The notes: a model not told the origin generated them from the letters alone. 11,449 bases of DNA from Chloracidobacterium sp. UBA7659 (GCA_002483395.1 DLHV01000059.1:45246-56694), one strand, 5' to 3'; positions 1 to 5,254 are shown, numbered from the stretch's first letter. A program made the numbers and translations.

Positions 1-71
1 CTCGCCCCGACAACTCCGGCTATCACCACAAAGGCCACAACTGCCAACAATATCTTTACTTCTTTTTTCAT
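1..71 (-). CDS. Membrane-anchored protein, probably DsbA/thioredoxin-like partner of DsbB (5' part only)
   Basis: Only the first 23 codons lie in the window and the gene runs off the left edge. Seen: the N-terminus starts MKKEVK and is followed by one hydrophobic stretch of about 17 residues rich in V, A, L and I, so it is a signal anchor or signal peptide. Its ATG (71-69) overlaps the TGA stop of the dsbB-like gene (70-68) in an ATGA junction, so the two are cotranscribed and probably translationally coupled. Known: DsbB/BdbC oxidoreductases are often encoded next to their thioredoxin-fold partner (DsbA/BdbD), which is exported and membrane-anchored in many bacteria. Inference: this is that partner. 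No CxxC motif is visible because the domain lies outside the window, so the name rests on context alone. Confidence 0.55.
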   Translation of the reverse strand, partial: MKKEVKILLAVVAFVVIAGVVGA

Positions 72-520
72 AACTTCTTATCAGACCTATATATAAGTAA
101 ACAAGCGGAAATAGCGATAAACGCCATCAATCCCATAAGCGGGATCGTTATAAAGCCGAGCCATTCGATCTGCCGCTCAGTACATGAAACTCCCTGTGTG
201 CACGGCGAGAGGGTTTCCGGGATAACGCCGTAATACAAAAGGTTTTGATAGATCGAAACGACGAGGCCGATCAACGCCAGCGGCAACGCGTATCTCTTCC
301 AGCGTGTATCGTGCATGACAATGCCGATGCCAATAATTAAGACAAGCGGGTACATAGCTATCCTTTGGTACCAGCACAAAACGCACGGCGGCAGCTCCAT
401 CACCTCGCTGAAAAAAAGGCTTCCCGCCATACCGATAAGCGCCGTTAACCACGCCGCGTACGGCAACAGTTCGCTAAAGCCGCCACCTCGATTCGCGGCG
501 ATTTGCTCCGCATTCTCCAT
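68..520 (-). CDS. Disulfide bond formation protein, DsbB/BdbC family
   Basis: A 150-residue inner-membrane quinone-linked oxidoreductase that re-oxidises a periplasmic DsbA-like thiol oxidase. Seen: four hydrophobic segments at about residues 20-40, 55-69, 78-97 and 121-144. The first redox pair is C46-V-L-C49 in the family context PPCVLCWYQR. The second pair is C107 and C113 in a loop before the last helix. Both pairs needed for electron transfer are present and the length is typical of BdbC-like members. The R53 after the CxxC matches the conserved Arg of the family near the quinone. The gene ends in a 4-nt ATGA overlap with the next gene, the probable DsbA-like partner. A TATAAT box lies so close upstream that the leader would be under 10 nt, and no Shine-Dalgarno sequence is visible. 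Family assignment is secure; the exact orthologue (DsbB or BdbC) is not. Confidence 0.93.
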   Translation of the reverse strand: MENAEQIAANRGGGFSELLPYAAWLTALIGMAGSLFFSEVMELPPCVLCWYQRIAMYPLVLIIGIGIVMHDTRWKRYALPLALIGLVVSIYQNLLYYGVIPETLSPCTQGVSCTERQIEWLGFITIPLMGLMAFIAISACLLIYRSDKKL

Positions 521-534
521 TCTTAAATTAAAGC

Positions 535-564
535 ATTATATCGGGGAAATGTCCGAATTGTCAG
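535..564 (-). promoter_or_regulatory. Sigma70-type promoter for the dsbB-like gene
   Basis: On the minus strand a -35 box CTGACA (564-559) is followed after 18 bp by a perfect -10 box TATAAT (540-535). Transcription would start near 528, only about 8 nt before the ATG at 520. That leaves no room for a Shine-Dalgarno sequence, so the mRNA would be nearly leaderless. The rest of 521-704 shows no gene. Confidence 0.55.
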
Positions 565-704
565 GCGGGTTTTGGGGCGGGACGTTTCTTTTTTGGCGAG
601 ATCGATCTTACGACGGTCGTACCTTTAGGCGCGGTTTCGAGGTTTTTTGCACCGGTGAGTGCCGTTAAAGGCTAAAGCAAGAGACGTATTCTGAAAGCAA
701 ATAT

Positions 705-1223
705 TTACGTTGAATCAAAACGCCTTTTCTTAGTCGTTGGGCGGCGGTTTACCGGCTGCACCACGCCCTCGAAGAAATGCCCGCCCCGCTGAACCACCTT
801 CCTGATCTCTTCGATGATCTTTCGCTTATCCTTCGTAGTTGCAAAACGTTTTACCTCGCGAATCTGCTCGGGTGTTCCCTTTCCCGCGACTGATTGCCAT
901 TCGACGAGCTTGCCGCTCCATGCAACGATCTCGACCAGCAACGGTATCAGCTCCAGCCCTTTTTCCGTAAGCGAATAGATGTCCTTTCGCTTGTCCGAGG
1001 GATTCGGCTTTTTTGAAATTATTCTCTCCTTTTCAAGCTGAACTAGCCGTGCGGCAAGGATGTTCGTCGCAATTCCCTCATCAGATTTCAGAAATTCGCC
1101 GTATGTTTTCTTGCCCCAAAACACAATATCGCGAATGATCAGCAGCGACCATCTATCACCAAACGTTTCAAGCCCGAAATTGACTGGGCAATTGGAACGA
1201 AACTTGCTCGCCTTATCTGTCAT
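705..1223 (-). CDS. HxlR-family winged-helix transcriptional regulator
   Basis: A 172-residue DNA-binding regulator. Seen: the family signature CPVNFGLETFGDRWSLLIIR starts at C12. A winged helix-turn-helix follows at about residues 38-75, with the recognition region TNILAARLVQLEKERII and the wing KRKDIYSLTEKGLEL. Known: HxlR proteins such as YodB, HypR and QorR are dimers that often control divergent genes, and the Cys near the N-terminus is the redox or electrophile sensor in several of them. C12 is in the right place for that role. I chose the ATG at 1223; a TTG 18 nt upstream would add six residues without an obvious ribosome site. The basic C-terminal tail (about 140-172) goes beyond the usual domain. 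The gene diverges from the membrane protein gene at 1327, the most likely target, and both probably share the repeated operator-like motif between them. Confidence 0.92.
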   Translation of the reverse strand: MTDKASKFRSNCPVNFGLETFGDRWSLLIIRDIVFWGKKTYGEFLKSDEGIATNILAARLVQLEKERIISKKPNPSDKRKDIYSLTEKGLELIPLLVEIVAWSGKLVEWQSVAGKGTPEQIREVKRFATTKDKRKIIEEIRKVVQRGGHFFEGVVQPVNRRPTTKKRRFDST

Positions 1224-1243
1224 GTATAAAACGTAACACAATT

Positions 1244-1298
1244 ACTTGCAAAAAACAAATAATCTCACTTGCATAATACAAGCGAATATAGGTACAAT
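1244..1298 (+). promoter_or_regulatory. Divergent promoter/operator region, putative HxlR sites
   Basis: Two related motifs lie 23 bp apart: CTTG-N7-CAAA at 1245-1259 and CTTG-N7-CAAG at 1268-1282. The second is an inverted repeat with a 7-bp centre, and both share the string ACTTGCA (1244-1250 and 1267-1273). The second motif overlaps a -35-like TTGCAT (1269-1274), which is followed after 18 bp by TACAAT (1293-1298), a good -10 box for the gene at 1327. Binding by the divergently encoded HxlR protein is inference from position and symmetry. Confidence 0.5.
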
Positions 1299-1326
1299 CA
1301 GGATTACTCGAGCAAGGAGAAAAGTT

Positions 1327-1845
1327 ATGAACATCCTTACGGTAAATCTACTTTTTAGCACACTGACATTTTGGATTGCGGCGAAGATCTATGTTCTTCC
1401 GCGACTCGACGAACTCGGACCGCGCGTAATTATGCCGCCAATTTTGATCCTTCACTCGCTTCGGCATCTCGGCCTGATGTTTCTGGCATCCGGAGCAACT
1501 TACGTCGGCATACCGCCACAGTTTGCTTACCCGGCAGCCTTTGGTGATTTTCTGGCCGCAATACTCGCTATCTTAGCGATTGTGGCAGTGGCACGAGATT
1601 CGGGCAACGCGCGATTTCTCGTCTGGCTGTTCAATATCTGGGGAACTCTCGATCTGACCGCCGCAATTGTCCTTGCGACGTTCTACGACGCCGCGGAATT
1701 TTTGGGGCCGGCATATTGGATCCCGGCATTCTGGGTGCCGGCATTGCTGGTCACTCATTTCATCACTTTCGTGCTTCTGGTTAAGTATTGGCGAGGACGT
1801 TCGATCGATAAACCAGGCGAAAAAGTACTACATAAGGAGAAATAA
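1327..1845 (+). CDS. Small four-helix integral membrane protein, function unknown
   Basis: A 172-residue hydrophobic protein. Seen: four membrane segments at about residues 4-24, 35-58, 70-90 and 96-117, with a further one at about 130-153, and a basic tail after residue 154. So it has four or five helices and no signal peptidase site that I can see. The ATG at 1327 was chosen because AAGGAGA (1314-1320) lies 6 nt upstream. The frame is open upstream to a TTG at 1246, but that would put coding sequence over the promoter. It is divergent from the HxlR gene and is the probable target of that regulator. An in-context AAGGAGA also precedes the next small gene, so 1327-2074 may be one transcript. 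I do not recognise a named family. DoxX-like size is noted, but it lacks the DoxX sequence pattern seen at 8890. Confidence 0.8.
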   Translation: MNILTVNLLFSTLTFWIAAKIYVLPRLDELGPRVIMPPILILHSLRHLGLMFLASGATYVGIPPQFAYPAAFGDFLAAILAILAIVAVARDSGNARFLVWLFNIWGTLDLTAAIVLATFYDAAEFLGPAYWIPAFWVPALLVTHFITFVLLVKYWRGRSIDKPGEKVLHKEK

Positions 1846-1846
1846 A

Positions 1847-2074
1847 ATGTCACAAAGAAACAAAGCAATAGTTGAAAAAGCCGCCGCCGCGTTTGCAAAA
1901 GCTGAGGATGGCTCCCTGTCTAAACTGCAAACACTTTTGACGGGTCTTGCGTTCGGCGAATCGCCGCCTGCAGGCATGCGTTCCGAGTCACGTACGGGAC
2001 AGGTGCTTGCCGTAGATGTGTCCGTACCGGGCGCCGAATGGCCATTGAAGCAAAGCCCCACGGATTGGCAATAG
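1847..2074 (+). CDS. Short hypothetical protein, possibly a truncated gene
   Basis: A 75-residue frame beginning 1 nt after the stop of the upstream membrane protein gene, with a good ribosome site AAGGAGA (1834-1840) 6 nt before the ATG. Seen: the first 18 residues (MSQRNKAIVEKAAAAFAK) form a likely amphipathic helix. They resemble the opening helix of SnoaL-like/NTF2-fold proteins (commonly MxxxNKAIVEKVNAAFA). After that the likeness stops: the rest has no recognisable motif, ends near 2074, and the protein is about half the family's length. I checked the other two frames over 1847-2074 and did not find the missing SnoaL continuation. It may be a genuine small protein, or the 5' remnant of an NTF2-like gene whose body was replaced. 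The ribosome site is convincing; the function is not known. Confidence 0.45.
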   Translation: MSQRNKAIVEKAAAAFAKAEDGSLSKLQTLLTGLAFGESPPAGMRSESRTGQVLAVDVSVPGAEWPLKQSPTDWQ

Positions 2075-2100
2075 TTAATAATCGTCGGACATACTAAAGG

Positions 2101-2126
2101 CCCTAAATCAAAAAGATTCAGGGAGA
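2101..2126 (+). promoter_or_regulatory. Hairpin covering the ribosome site of the DUF1761 gene
   Basis: CCCTAAATC (2101-2109) and GATTCAGGG (2115-2123) pair at 8 of 9 positions across an A5 loop. The second arm contains most of the Shine-Dalgarno sequence AGGGAGA (2120-2126) for the ATG at 2131. The fold could lower or modulate translation; this is inference from the sequence only. Confidence 0.3.
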
Positions 2127-2130
2127 AATC

Positions 2131-2568
2131 ATGCGAAGAATAAACTATTTGGCTGTTGTGTTAGCAGCTGTTGCGGCGTTCGTCGCGAGCGCAATTTACT
2201 ACACCGTACTTGGCAGCACATGGCTGGAACTGCGAGGCATTGACCCGAAGTCCGTCAACATAACACCGCAGGCATGGGAGATGGCAGGGCAATTTGTCAG
2301 GAACATCGTTGTTGCTTTTGTGTTCGCATACCTTATCGTCCGTCTCGGAATAGACGATCTGAAGGAATCGCTTCGGCTCGGATTATGGGTGTGGGTAGGA
2401 TTTCAAGCCATGCAGATCGCGGGAGCAGTTCTTCATGAAGGCTATCCATTGGCGCTTTACGCCATTCACGTCGGTGACGCTCTAATGACAACCTTCATAA
2501 TGACTGCCATCATCGGCTTATGGCCAGCCAGGAACGAGAGAGACAAGGCGGAAGGAGCCATGAAGTGA
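2131..2568 (+). CDS. DUF1761 family membrane protein
   Basis: A 145-residue integral membrane protein. Seen: four hydrophobic segments at about residues 5-25, 54-72, 83-100 and 107-127. The opening INYLAVVLAAVAAFVASAIYYTVLG followed by W30 is the pattern of DUF1761 proteins (NxLAVLVAALAxFxxGxxWY). The length fits the family. No biochemical role is known to me for DUF1761; members are small four-helix membrane proteins often found near SRPBCC and VOC genes. The ATG at 2131 has AGGGAGA at the right distance, partly inside a hairpin. It ends 8 nt before a short frame at 2577 that has its own ribosome site, and about 150 nt before the ArsR gene. It is probably on the same transcript as the two genes before it. 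Confidence 0.82.
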   Translation: MRRINYLAVVLAAVAAFVASAIYYTVLGSTWLELRGIDPKSVNITPQAWEMAGQFVRNIVVAFVFAYLIVRLGIDDLKESLRLGLWVWVGFQAMQIAGAVLHEGYPLALYAIHVGDALMTTFIMTAIIGLWPARNERDKAEGAMK

Positions 2569-2576
2569 GGAGAAAT

Positions 2577-2702
2577 ATGAACTCGGTCACGCAAAATGTT
2601 CAAGTTTCGCGAGGGCTGTCGCCGTTAATCGCAAGAAGGCATCCGGTTGAAAATCTATGCTTGACATCGAGCACCGTGCATGCTATTTTACCATTTAGTT
2701 AA
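2577..2702 (+). pseudogene. 41-codon frame with ribosome site, probable gene-start remnant
   Basis: An ATG at 2577 is preceded by GAGGAGAAAT (2567-2576), a strong ribosome site placed directly after the DUF1761 stop. The frame begins MNSVTQNVQVSR and closes at 2702, but its last third is the promoter and operator of the ArsR gene, so the C-terminus is not plausible as protein. The start looks like the first codons of a normal downstream gene of the operon whose body has gone. The N-terminal TQNVQVSR slightly recalls the first strand of SRPBCC proteins, too little to name it. Confidence 0.3.
2661..2689 (+). promoter_or_regulatory. Sigma70-type promoter of the ArsR-SRPBCC operon
   Basis: A consensus -35 box TTGACA (2661-2666) is followed after 17 bp by TATTTT (2684-2689). 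A TGC directly before the -10 box makes it an extended -10. Transcription should start near 2696, giving a leader of about 23 nt. It is the best promoter on the plus strand of the window, and its -10 box runs into the palindrome at 2685-2720. Confidence 0.7.
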
Positions 2703-2720
2703 TTAACCGATTGGTAAAAT
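2685..2720 (+). promoter_or_regulatory. 36-bp palindromic operator, likely ArsR autoregulation
   Basis: The stretch is symmetrical about 2702/2703. The outer arms are ATTTTACCA (2685-2693) and TGGTAAAAT (2712-2720), a perfect 9-bp inverted repeat. The centre is GTTAATTAAC (2698-2707), a perfect palindrome. In total 15 of 18 positions are symmetrical. It can also be read as two abutting 15-bp sites, TTACC-N5-GTTAA (2688-2702) and TTAAC-N5-GGTAA (2703-2717), facing opposite ways. It overlaps most of the -10 box, the start point, the whole leader and the first two bases of the ArsR start codon, so bound protein would block both RNA polymerase binding and escape. Confidence 0.72.
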
Positions 2721-3090
2721 GCAAACATTTTCAGACCATCTCAGCTCGACATTTTCGGCCCTCGCCGACCCGACACGGCGTGCGATCCTTACCAGGCTGT
2801 CGTCGGGCGAGGCGTCGGTTCAAGAGTTGGCAAAGCCTTTCAAGATGACGCTGCCGGCGGTGTCCAAACATCTTAAGGTGCTGGAAAAGGCAAAACTGAT
2901 CCGCCGCAGCCGCACGGCCCAGTGGCGTCCCTGCTACCTCGTAGCCGAGCCGCTTAAGGAAGCTTCCGACTGGATGGAACAGTATCGAAAATTCTGGGAG
3001 CAGAGCTTTGACCGGCTAGATGCGTACCTCAAGATCCTGCAGGCCAAGGAAGTGAAGGAGCCGAAAAAACATGGAAGAAAGAAAAAATAA
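2719..3090 (+). CDS. ArsR/SmtB-family transcriptional regulator, SdpR-like
   Basis: A 123-residue winged-helix repressor. Seen: ALADPTRRAILTRLSSGEAS (residues 14-33) is the family's first helices. The helix-turn-helix SVQELAKPFKMTLPAVSKHLKVLEKAKLI spans residues 33-61, and the wing IRRSRTAQWRPCYL follows. The metal-binding ELCVCDL motif of true ArsR/SmtB metal sensors is missing and there is only one Cys (C72). It therefore belongs to the non-metal, SdpR-type branch, which is commonly encoded just before AHSA1-type SRPBCC genes. The last 20 residues are very basic. The leader has no Shine-Dalgarno sequence: the ATG sits directly on the edge of the operator palindrome. The 3' end overlaps the next gene by 20 nt, so regulator and SRPBCC protein are made together. 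The likely ligand or signal is unknown. Confidence 0.93.
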   Translation: MQTFSDHLSSTFSALADPTRRAILTRLSSGEASVQELAKPFKMTLPAVSKHLKVLEKAKLIRRSRTAQWRPCYLVAEPLKEASDWMEQYRKFWEQSFDRLDAYLKILQAKEVKEPKKHGRKKK

Positions 3091-3628
3091 CCTTGTTTTG
3101 ACTCGTGTCTTCGACGCTCCGAGCGAGTTGGTTTTCAGGGCGTGGACGGAGCCTGAGCGTCTGGTCCGCTGGTGGGGAGCGAAGGGTTTCACAACTTCGT
3201 ACTGCAAGATCGACCTGCGGCCCGGCGGCGTCTTCCACTACCACTTGGAGGCCCCTAATGGCCGTTGCCTTAGATTCAAGGGATTCTATCGCGAGATCGA
3301 GCCGGCGAGCCGCCTGGTCTTCACCAATGGGTTTGTAGATGAAAACGGCGAACCGGCTTCGCACCCCGCACTTCCCGATTGGCCGCGGGAGACTGTGGTG
3401 ACCGTGACGTTCACCGAACAAGACGGCAAGACCACTCTTGATCTTGAGCAGGCGGTAAATACCGGGTCAACTGTGGAATTCGAAGCTTTTGGAATCGGCC
3501 GCGAAGGCGCTCGCCGTTTCTGGGCGGAAGAATTCGACAAGCTCGCGGAAGATGTAGCGAGTGGAGAAAACCTGACAGCGACTGATGTGAAATATGTACT
3601 TGGCGACGATGTAAACCATCTCGCCTAA
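3071..3628 (+). CDS. AHSA1-type SRPBCC domain protein 1
   Basis: A 185-residue START/Bet v1-like fold protein, a deep cavity that in this superfamily binds small hydrophobic ligands. Seen: TRVFDAPSELVFRAWTEPER (residues 11-30), then LVRWWGAKGFTT, the conserved CKIDLRPGGVFHYHLE segment (45-60), F69-K-G-F, and an acidic C-terminal helix. These are the normal landmarks of the AHSA1/ATPase-activator-type family. The C-terminus runs on past the usual end helix for about 20 residues (ENLTATDVKY...). The ATG lies inside the ArsR gene (20-nt overlap), with AAGGAG (3055-3060) 10 nt upstream, so coexpression is very likely. It is not shown to be enzymatic: no catalytic residues can be claimed for this family. 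It is the first of four copies in the window. Confidence 0.9.
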   Translation: MEERKNNLVLTRVFDAPSELVFRAWTEPERLVRWWGAKGFTTSYCKIDLRPGGVFHYHLEAPNGRCLRFKGFYREIEPASRLVFTNGFVDENGEPASHPALPDWPRETVVTVTFTEQDGKTTLDLEQAVNTGSTVEFEAFGIGREGARRFWAEEFDKLAEDVASGENLTATDVKYVLGDDVNHLA

Positions 3629-3663
3629 ACGATCGATACCAATAATAAGTAGGAGTAAAAATT

Positions 3664-4161
3664 ATGGCTAACAAAACTGAGATAGTTGCAGAACCCGGCA
3701 AGCAGGAGCTTTTTATCACGCGTGAGTTTGAAGCACCGCGAGAGTTGGTGTTCAAGGCATACACCGATCCCGAAATGTTGGTTCAGTGGCTCGGCCCGCG
3801 AAACCTTAAGATGAGGATCGAGAAATCCGCGGAGCGGTGAGGAGTGGCGATTTATCCATTCGGAAGAGAACGGCAACGAATTCGGATTCAACGGCGTATG
3901 CCACGAATTGCTGGCGCCGGAGCGGATAATACGCACTTTCGAATTCGAAGGGCTTCCCGAAAGAGGGCACGTATCCCTTGAAACCGCGATATTCGAAGAG
4001 CTTCCGGCAACAGGACGCGTGTCGTCTCCCAGGCAGTGTACAAATCAGTCGCATACCGCGACGGCATGATCCAGTCCGGTATGGAACGCGGCGTCAACGA
4101 GAGTTACGAAAAGCTCGACGAGGTGCTGGCAAATACAAAATCGGAAGCACAATCAAATTAA
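3664..4161 (+). pseudogene. AHSA1-type SRPBCC protein 2, broken by two frameshifts
   Basis: Intact frame 1 (3664-about 3826) reads MANKTEIVAEPGKQEL, then ITREFEAPRELVFKAYTDPE and VQWLGPRNLKMRIEK, a good SRPBCC start, and hits TGA at 3838. The missing middle continues in the next frame from 3833 (SGEEWRFIHSEENGNEFGF, then GVCHELLAPERIIRTFEFEG and LPERGHVSLETAIFEELP) to about 4006. The end returns to the first frame from 4015 (TRVVSQAVYKSVAYRDGMIQ, then SGMERGVNESYEKLDEVL) and stops at TAA 4159-4161. The first break is best explained by loss of about 5 bp between codons for K and SG (3825-3833). The second is best explained by loss of one G in CCGG(G)CAAC near 4006. A ribosome site AGGAGT (3651-3656) remains. 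Either a recent pseudogene or sequence errors. Confidence 0.88.
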
Positions 4162-4172
4162 TTGGAGGCTAC

Positions 4173-4628
4173 ATGCAAAAAATAACTACTTTCCTGATGT
4201 TCAACAATCAGGCCGCAGAGGCGATGAATTTCTATGTTTCAGTATTCAAAGATGCAAAGATCATAAGCACCATGCCCGGCCCGGACGGAACGGTGATGGG
4301 TGGCGTGTTCGAGCTTAACGGTCAGCGGTTCAATGCGTTCAACGGCGGGCCTAAGTTCAAATTCGAACAAGGCATTTCGCTAATGGTGAGCGCCGACACT
4401 CAGGATGAGATCGATCATCTCTACGACAGCTTGAGCGAAGGCGGCGAGCAGCAGCCGTGCTCGTGGCTCGTCGATAAATTCGGCGTGTCATGGCAGATCG
4501 TTCCGCCGATACTTATGCAATTACTGGCCGATCCCGACCACGAAAAAGCCGGACGGGTCATGCAGGCGATGTTCAAAATGACCAAGATAGTAATTCAGGA
4601 CCTAAAGGACGCGGCCGAGCGAGAATAA
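4173..4628 (+). CDS. PhnB-like VOC protein 1 (3-demethylubiquinone-9 3-methyltransferase-type domain)
   Basis: A 151-residue vicinal-oxygen-chelate fold protein. Seen: KITTFLMFNNQAAEAMNFYV (3-22) and SVFKDAKIISTMPGPDGTVM are the typical first half. GGVFELNGQRFNAFNGGPKF followed by ISLMVSADTQDEIDHLYDSL (about 68-87) is typical of PhnB-like proteins, and WLVDKFGVSWQIVP (103-116) closes the second half. A helical C-terminal extension (117-151) with DPDHEKAGRVMQAMFKM is also common in this group. Despite the domain name, members are not established methyltransferases and the substrate is unknown. The ATG at 4173 has GGAGG (4164-4168) 4 nt upstream. The same frame is open back to 3978, but that part overlaps the coding trace of the SRPBCC pseudogene and is rejected. 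It lies 11 nt behind that pseudogene, so the pair was once an SRPBCC-VOC unit. Confidence 0.9.
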   Translation: MQKITTFLMFNNQAAEAMNFYVSVFKDAKIISTMPGPDGTVMGGVFELNGQRFNAFNGGPKFKFEQGISLMVSADTQDEIDHLYDSLSEGGEQQPCSWLVDKFGVSWQIVPPILMQLLADPDHEKAGRVMQAMFKMTKIVIQDLKDAAERE

Positions 4629-4861
4629 CCGGCCAGTAAATATTCTGAATCTGTGTGAAAAGGAAATATAGACATGCACGATAAACAAACAGATCATAAA
4701 TATGCTGGTCTCGCCGAACTCAGCTAGTTTATACGCCGGGGAGAGGCTTCACCGACGGAAGGTTCAATAGTTGAGTTCCAACTTTAGTTGGCAAACGCCT
4801 GCTAAAGCAGGAACTCAAAACGCTTTTGCCGTCACCTTCGGCGACCTTTGACGGAAAAACT
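4629..4861 (+). other. Intergenic stretch with a gene-start stub and a repeat
   Basis: These 233 bp carry no convincing gene. A ribosome site AAGGAA (4660-4665) precedes an ATG at 4674 that reads only 17 codons (MHDKQTDHKYAGLAELS) to TAG at 4725-4727, so it looks like the first codons of a lost gene. A double-hairpin repeat follows at 4771-4818. A smaller inverted repeat CCGTCA (4829-4834) / TGACGG (4849-4854) lies just before the next ATG. No promoter was recognised. Confidence 0.5.
4771..4818 (+). repeat. REP-like double-hairpin element (48 bp)
   Basis: The outer arms TTGAGTTCC (4771-4779) and GGAACTCAA (4810-4818) are perfect inverted repeats. Inside sit two perfect small palindromes with 2-nt centres, CCAACT-TT-AGTTGG (4778-4791) and CCTGCT-AA-AGCAGG (4798-4811). 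They are joined by GGC-AAAC-GCC (4790-4799). The DNA can thus fold either as one long imperfect stem or as two short hairpins. The nested design is typical of REP/BIME or small MITE-type elements dispersed between genes. No open frame of its own is proposed. The copy number in the genome cannot be seen here. Confidence 0.65.
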
Positions 4862-5254
4862 ATGAACATACTAAAACGCATCGGAGCAGTTCTTGCTGGA
4901 TTGATCTTTATTGTGATCACACACAATGCAGTCGATCTGATATTGGAAAAGACCGGTATTTTCACGCCGTTTGAGCAAGGCTTTCACACAACTTGGATGG
5001 TTGTGACGGCGACCGTTTACCGCACGATACTTTCGATAGCGGGCTGCTACGTTACCGCGGCTCTGGCGCCGTCGAGACCCGTGCTGCACGCGATGATACT
5101 CGGCGGTATTGGCTTTGTTCTAAGCGGCATCGCTGCGATAGTGACGATCCCGTTGGACTGGGGCCCGGCATGGTATCCGATCGCGCTTATAGTGCTCTCG
5201 CCCGTCTGCGGTTGGGTGGGCGGAAAAATATACGAATCCCGGTCAATCAAATAA
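4862..5254 (+). CDS. Small four-helix membrane protein, function unknown
   Basis: A 130-residue integral membrane protein. Seen: hydrophobic segments at about residues 6-20, 42-66, 73-96 and 104-120. Between the first two lies an amphipathic stretch with DLILEKTGIFTPFEQGFHTT. The second segment holds TVYRTILSIAGCYVTAALAP and the last holds a VCGWVGGKIYE end. I do not recognise a named family; the arrangement of helices is similar to DUF1761-like small membrane proteins. The ATG at 4862 was chosen because it matches the start of the first helix; the ribosome site is weak (GACGG, 4850-4854). Starts further upstream would be non-ATG and run into the hairpin region. It lies 28 nt before an SRPBCC gene and probably shares its transcript. 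Confidence 0.75.
   Translation: MNILKRIGAVLAGLIFIVITHNAVDLILEKTGIFTPFEQGFHTTWMVVTATVYRTILSIAGCYVTAALAPSRPVLHAMILGGIGFVLSGIAAIVTIPLDWGPAWYPIALIVLSPVCGWVGGKIYESRSIK

Noticed and set aside
1246..1326. TTG start at 1246 for the divergent membrane protein
   Set aside because: It would place 27 codons across the promoter and operator. The ATG at 1327 has AAGGAGA at the right distance and starts at the first helix.
3029..3764. Several minus-strand frames of 84-130 codons opposite the first two SRPBCC genes
   Set aside because: They mirror the codon pattern of the plus-strand genes, have no family features and overlap each other.
3826..4015. Programmed ribosomal frameshifting as explanation for the split SRPBCC gene
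   Set aside because: Two separate shifts in opposite senses would be needed, residues are missing at the first break, and no slippery heptamer with a following structure is seen. Small deletions or sequence errors are simpler.
3978..4172. Upstream extension of the VOC 1 frame back to 3978
   Set aside because: This part is the third frame of the SRPBCC pseudogene region. The VOC family start and a GGAGG ribosome site both point to the ATG at 4173.
4729..4965. Minus-strand open frame of 78 codons across the repeat at 4771-4818
   Set aside because: Most of it is the repeat read backwards plus antisense of the membrane protein gene at 4862, with no ribosome site that I could see.
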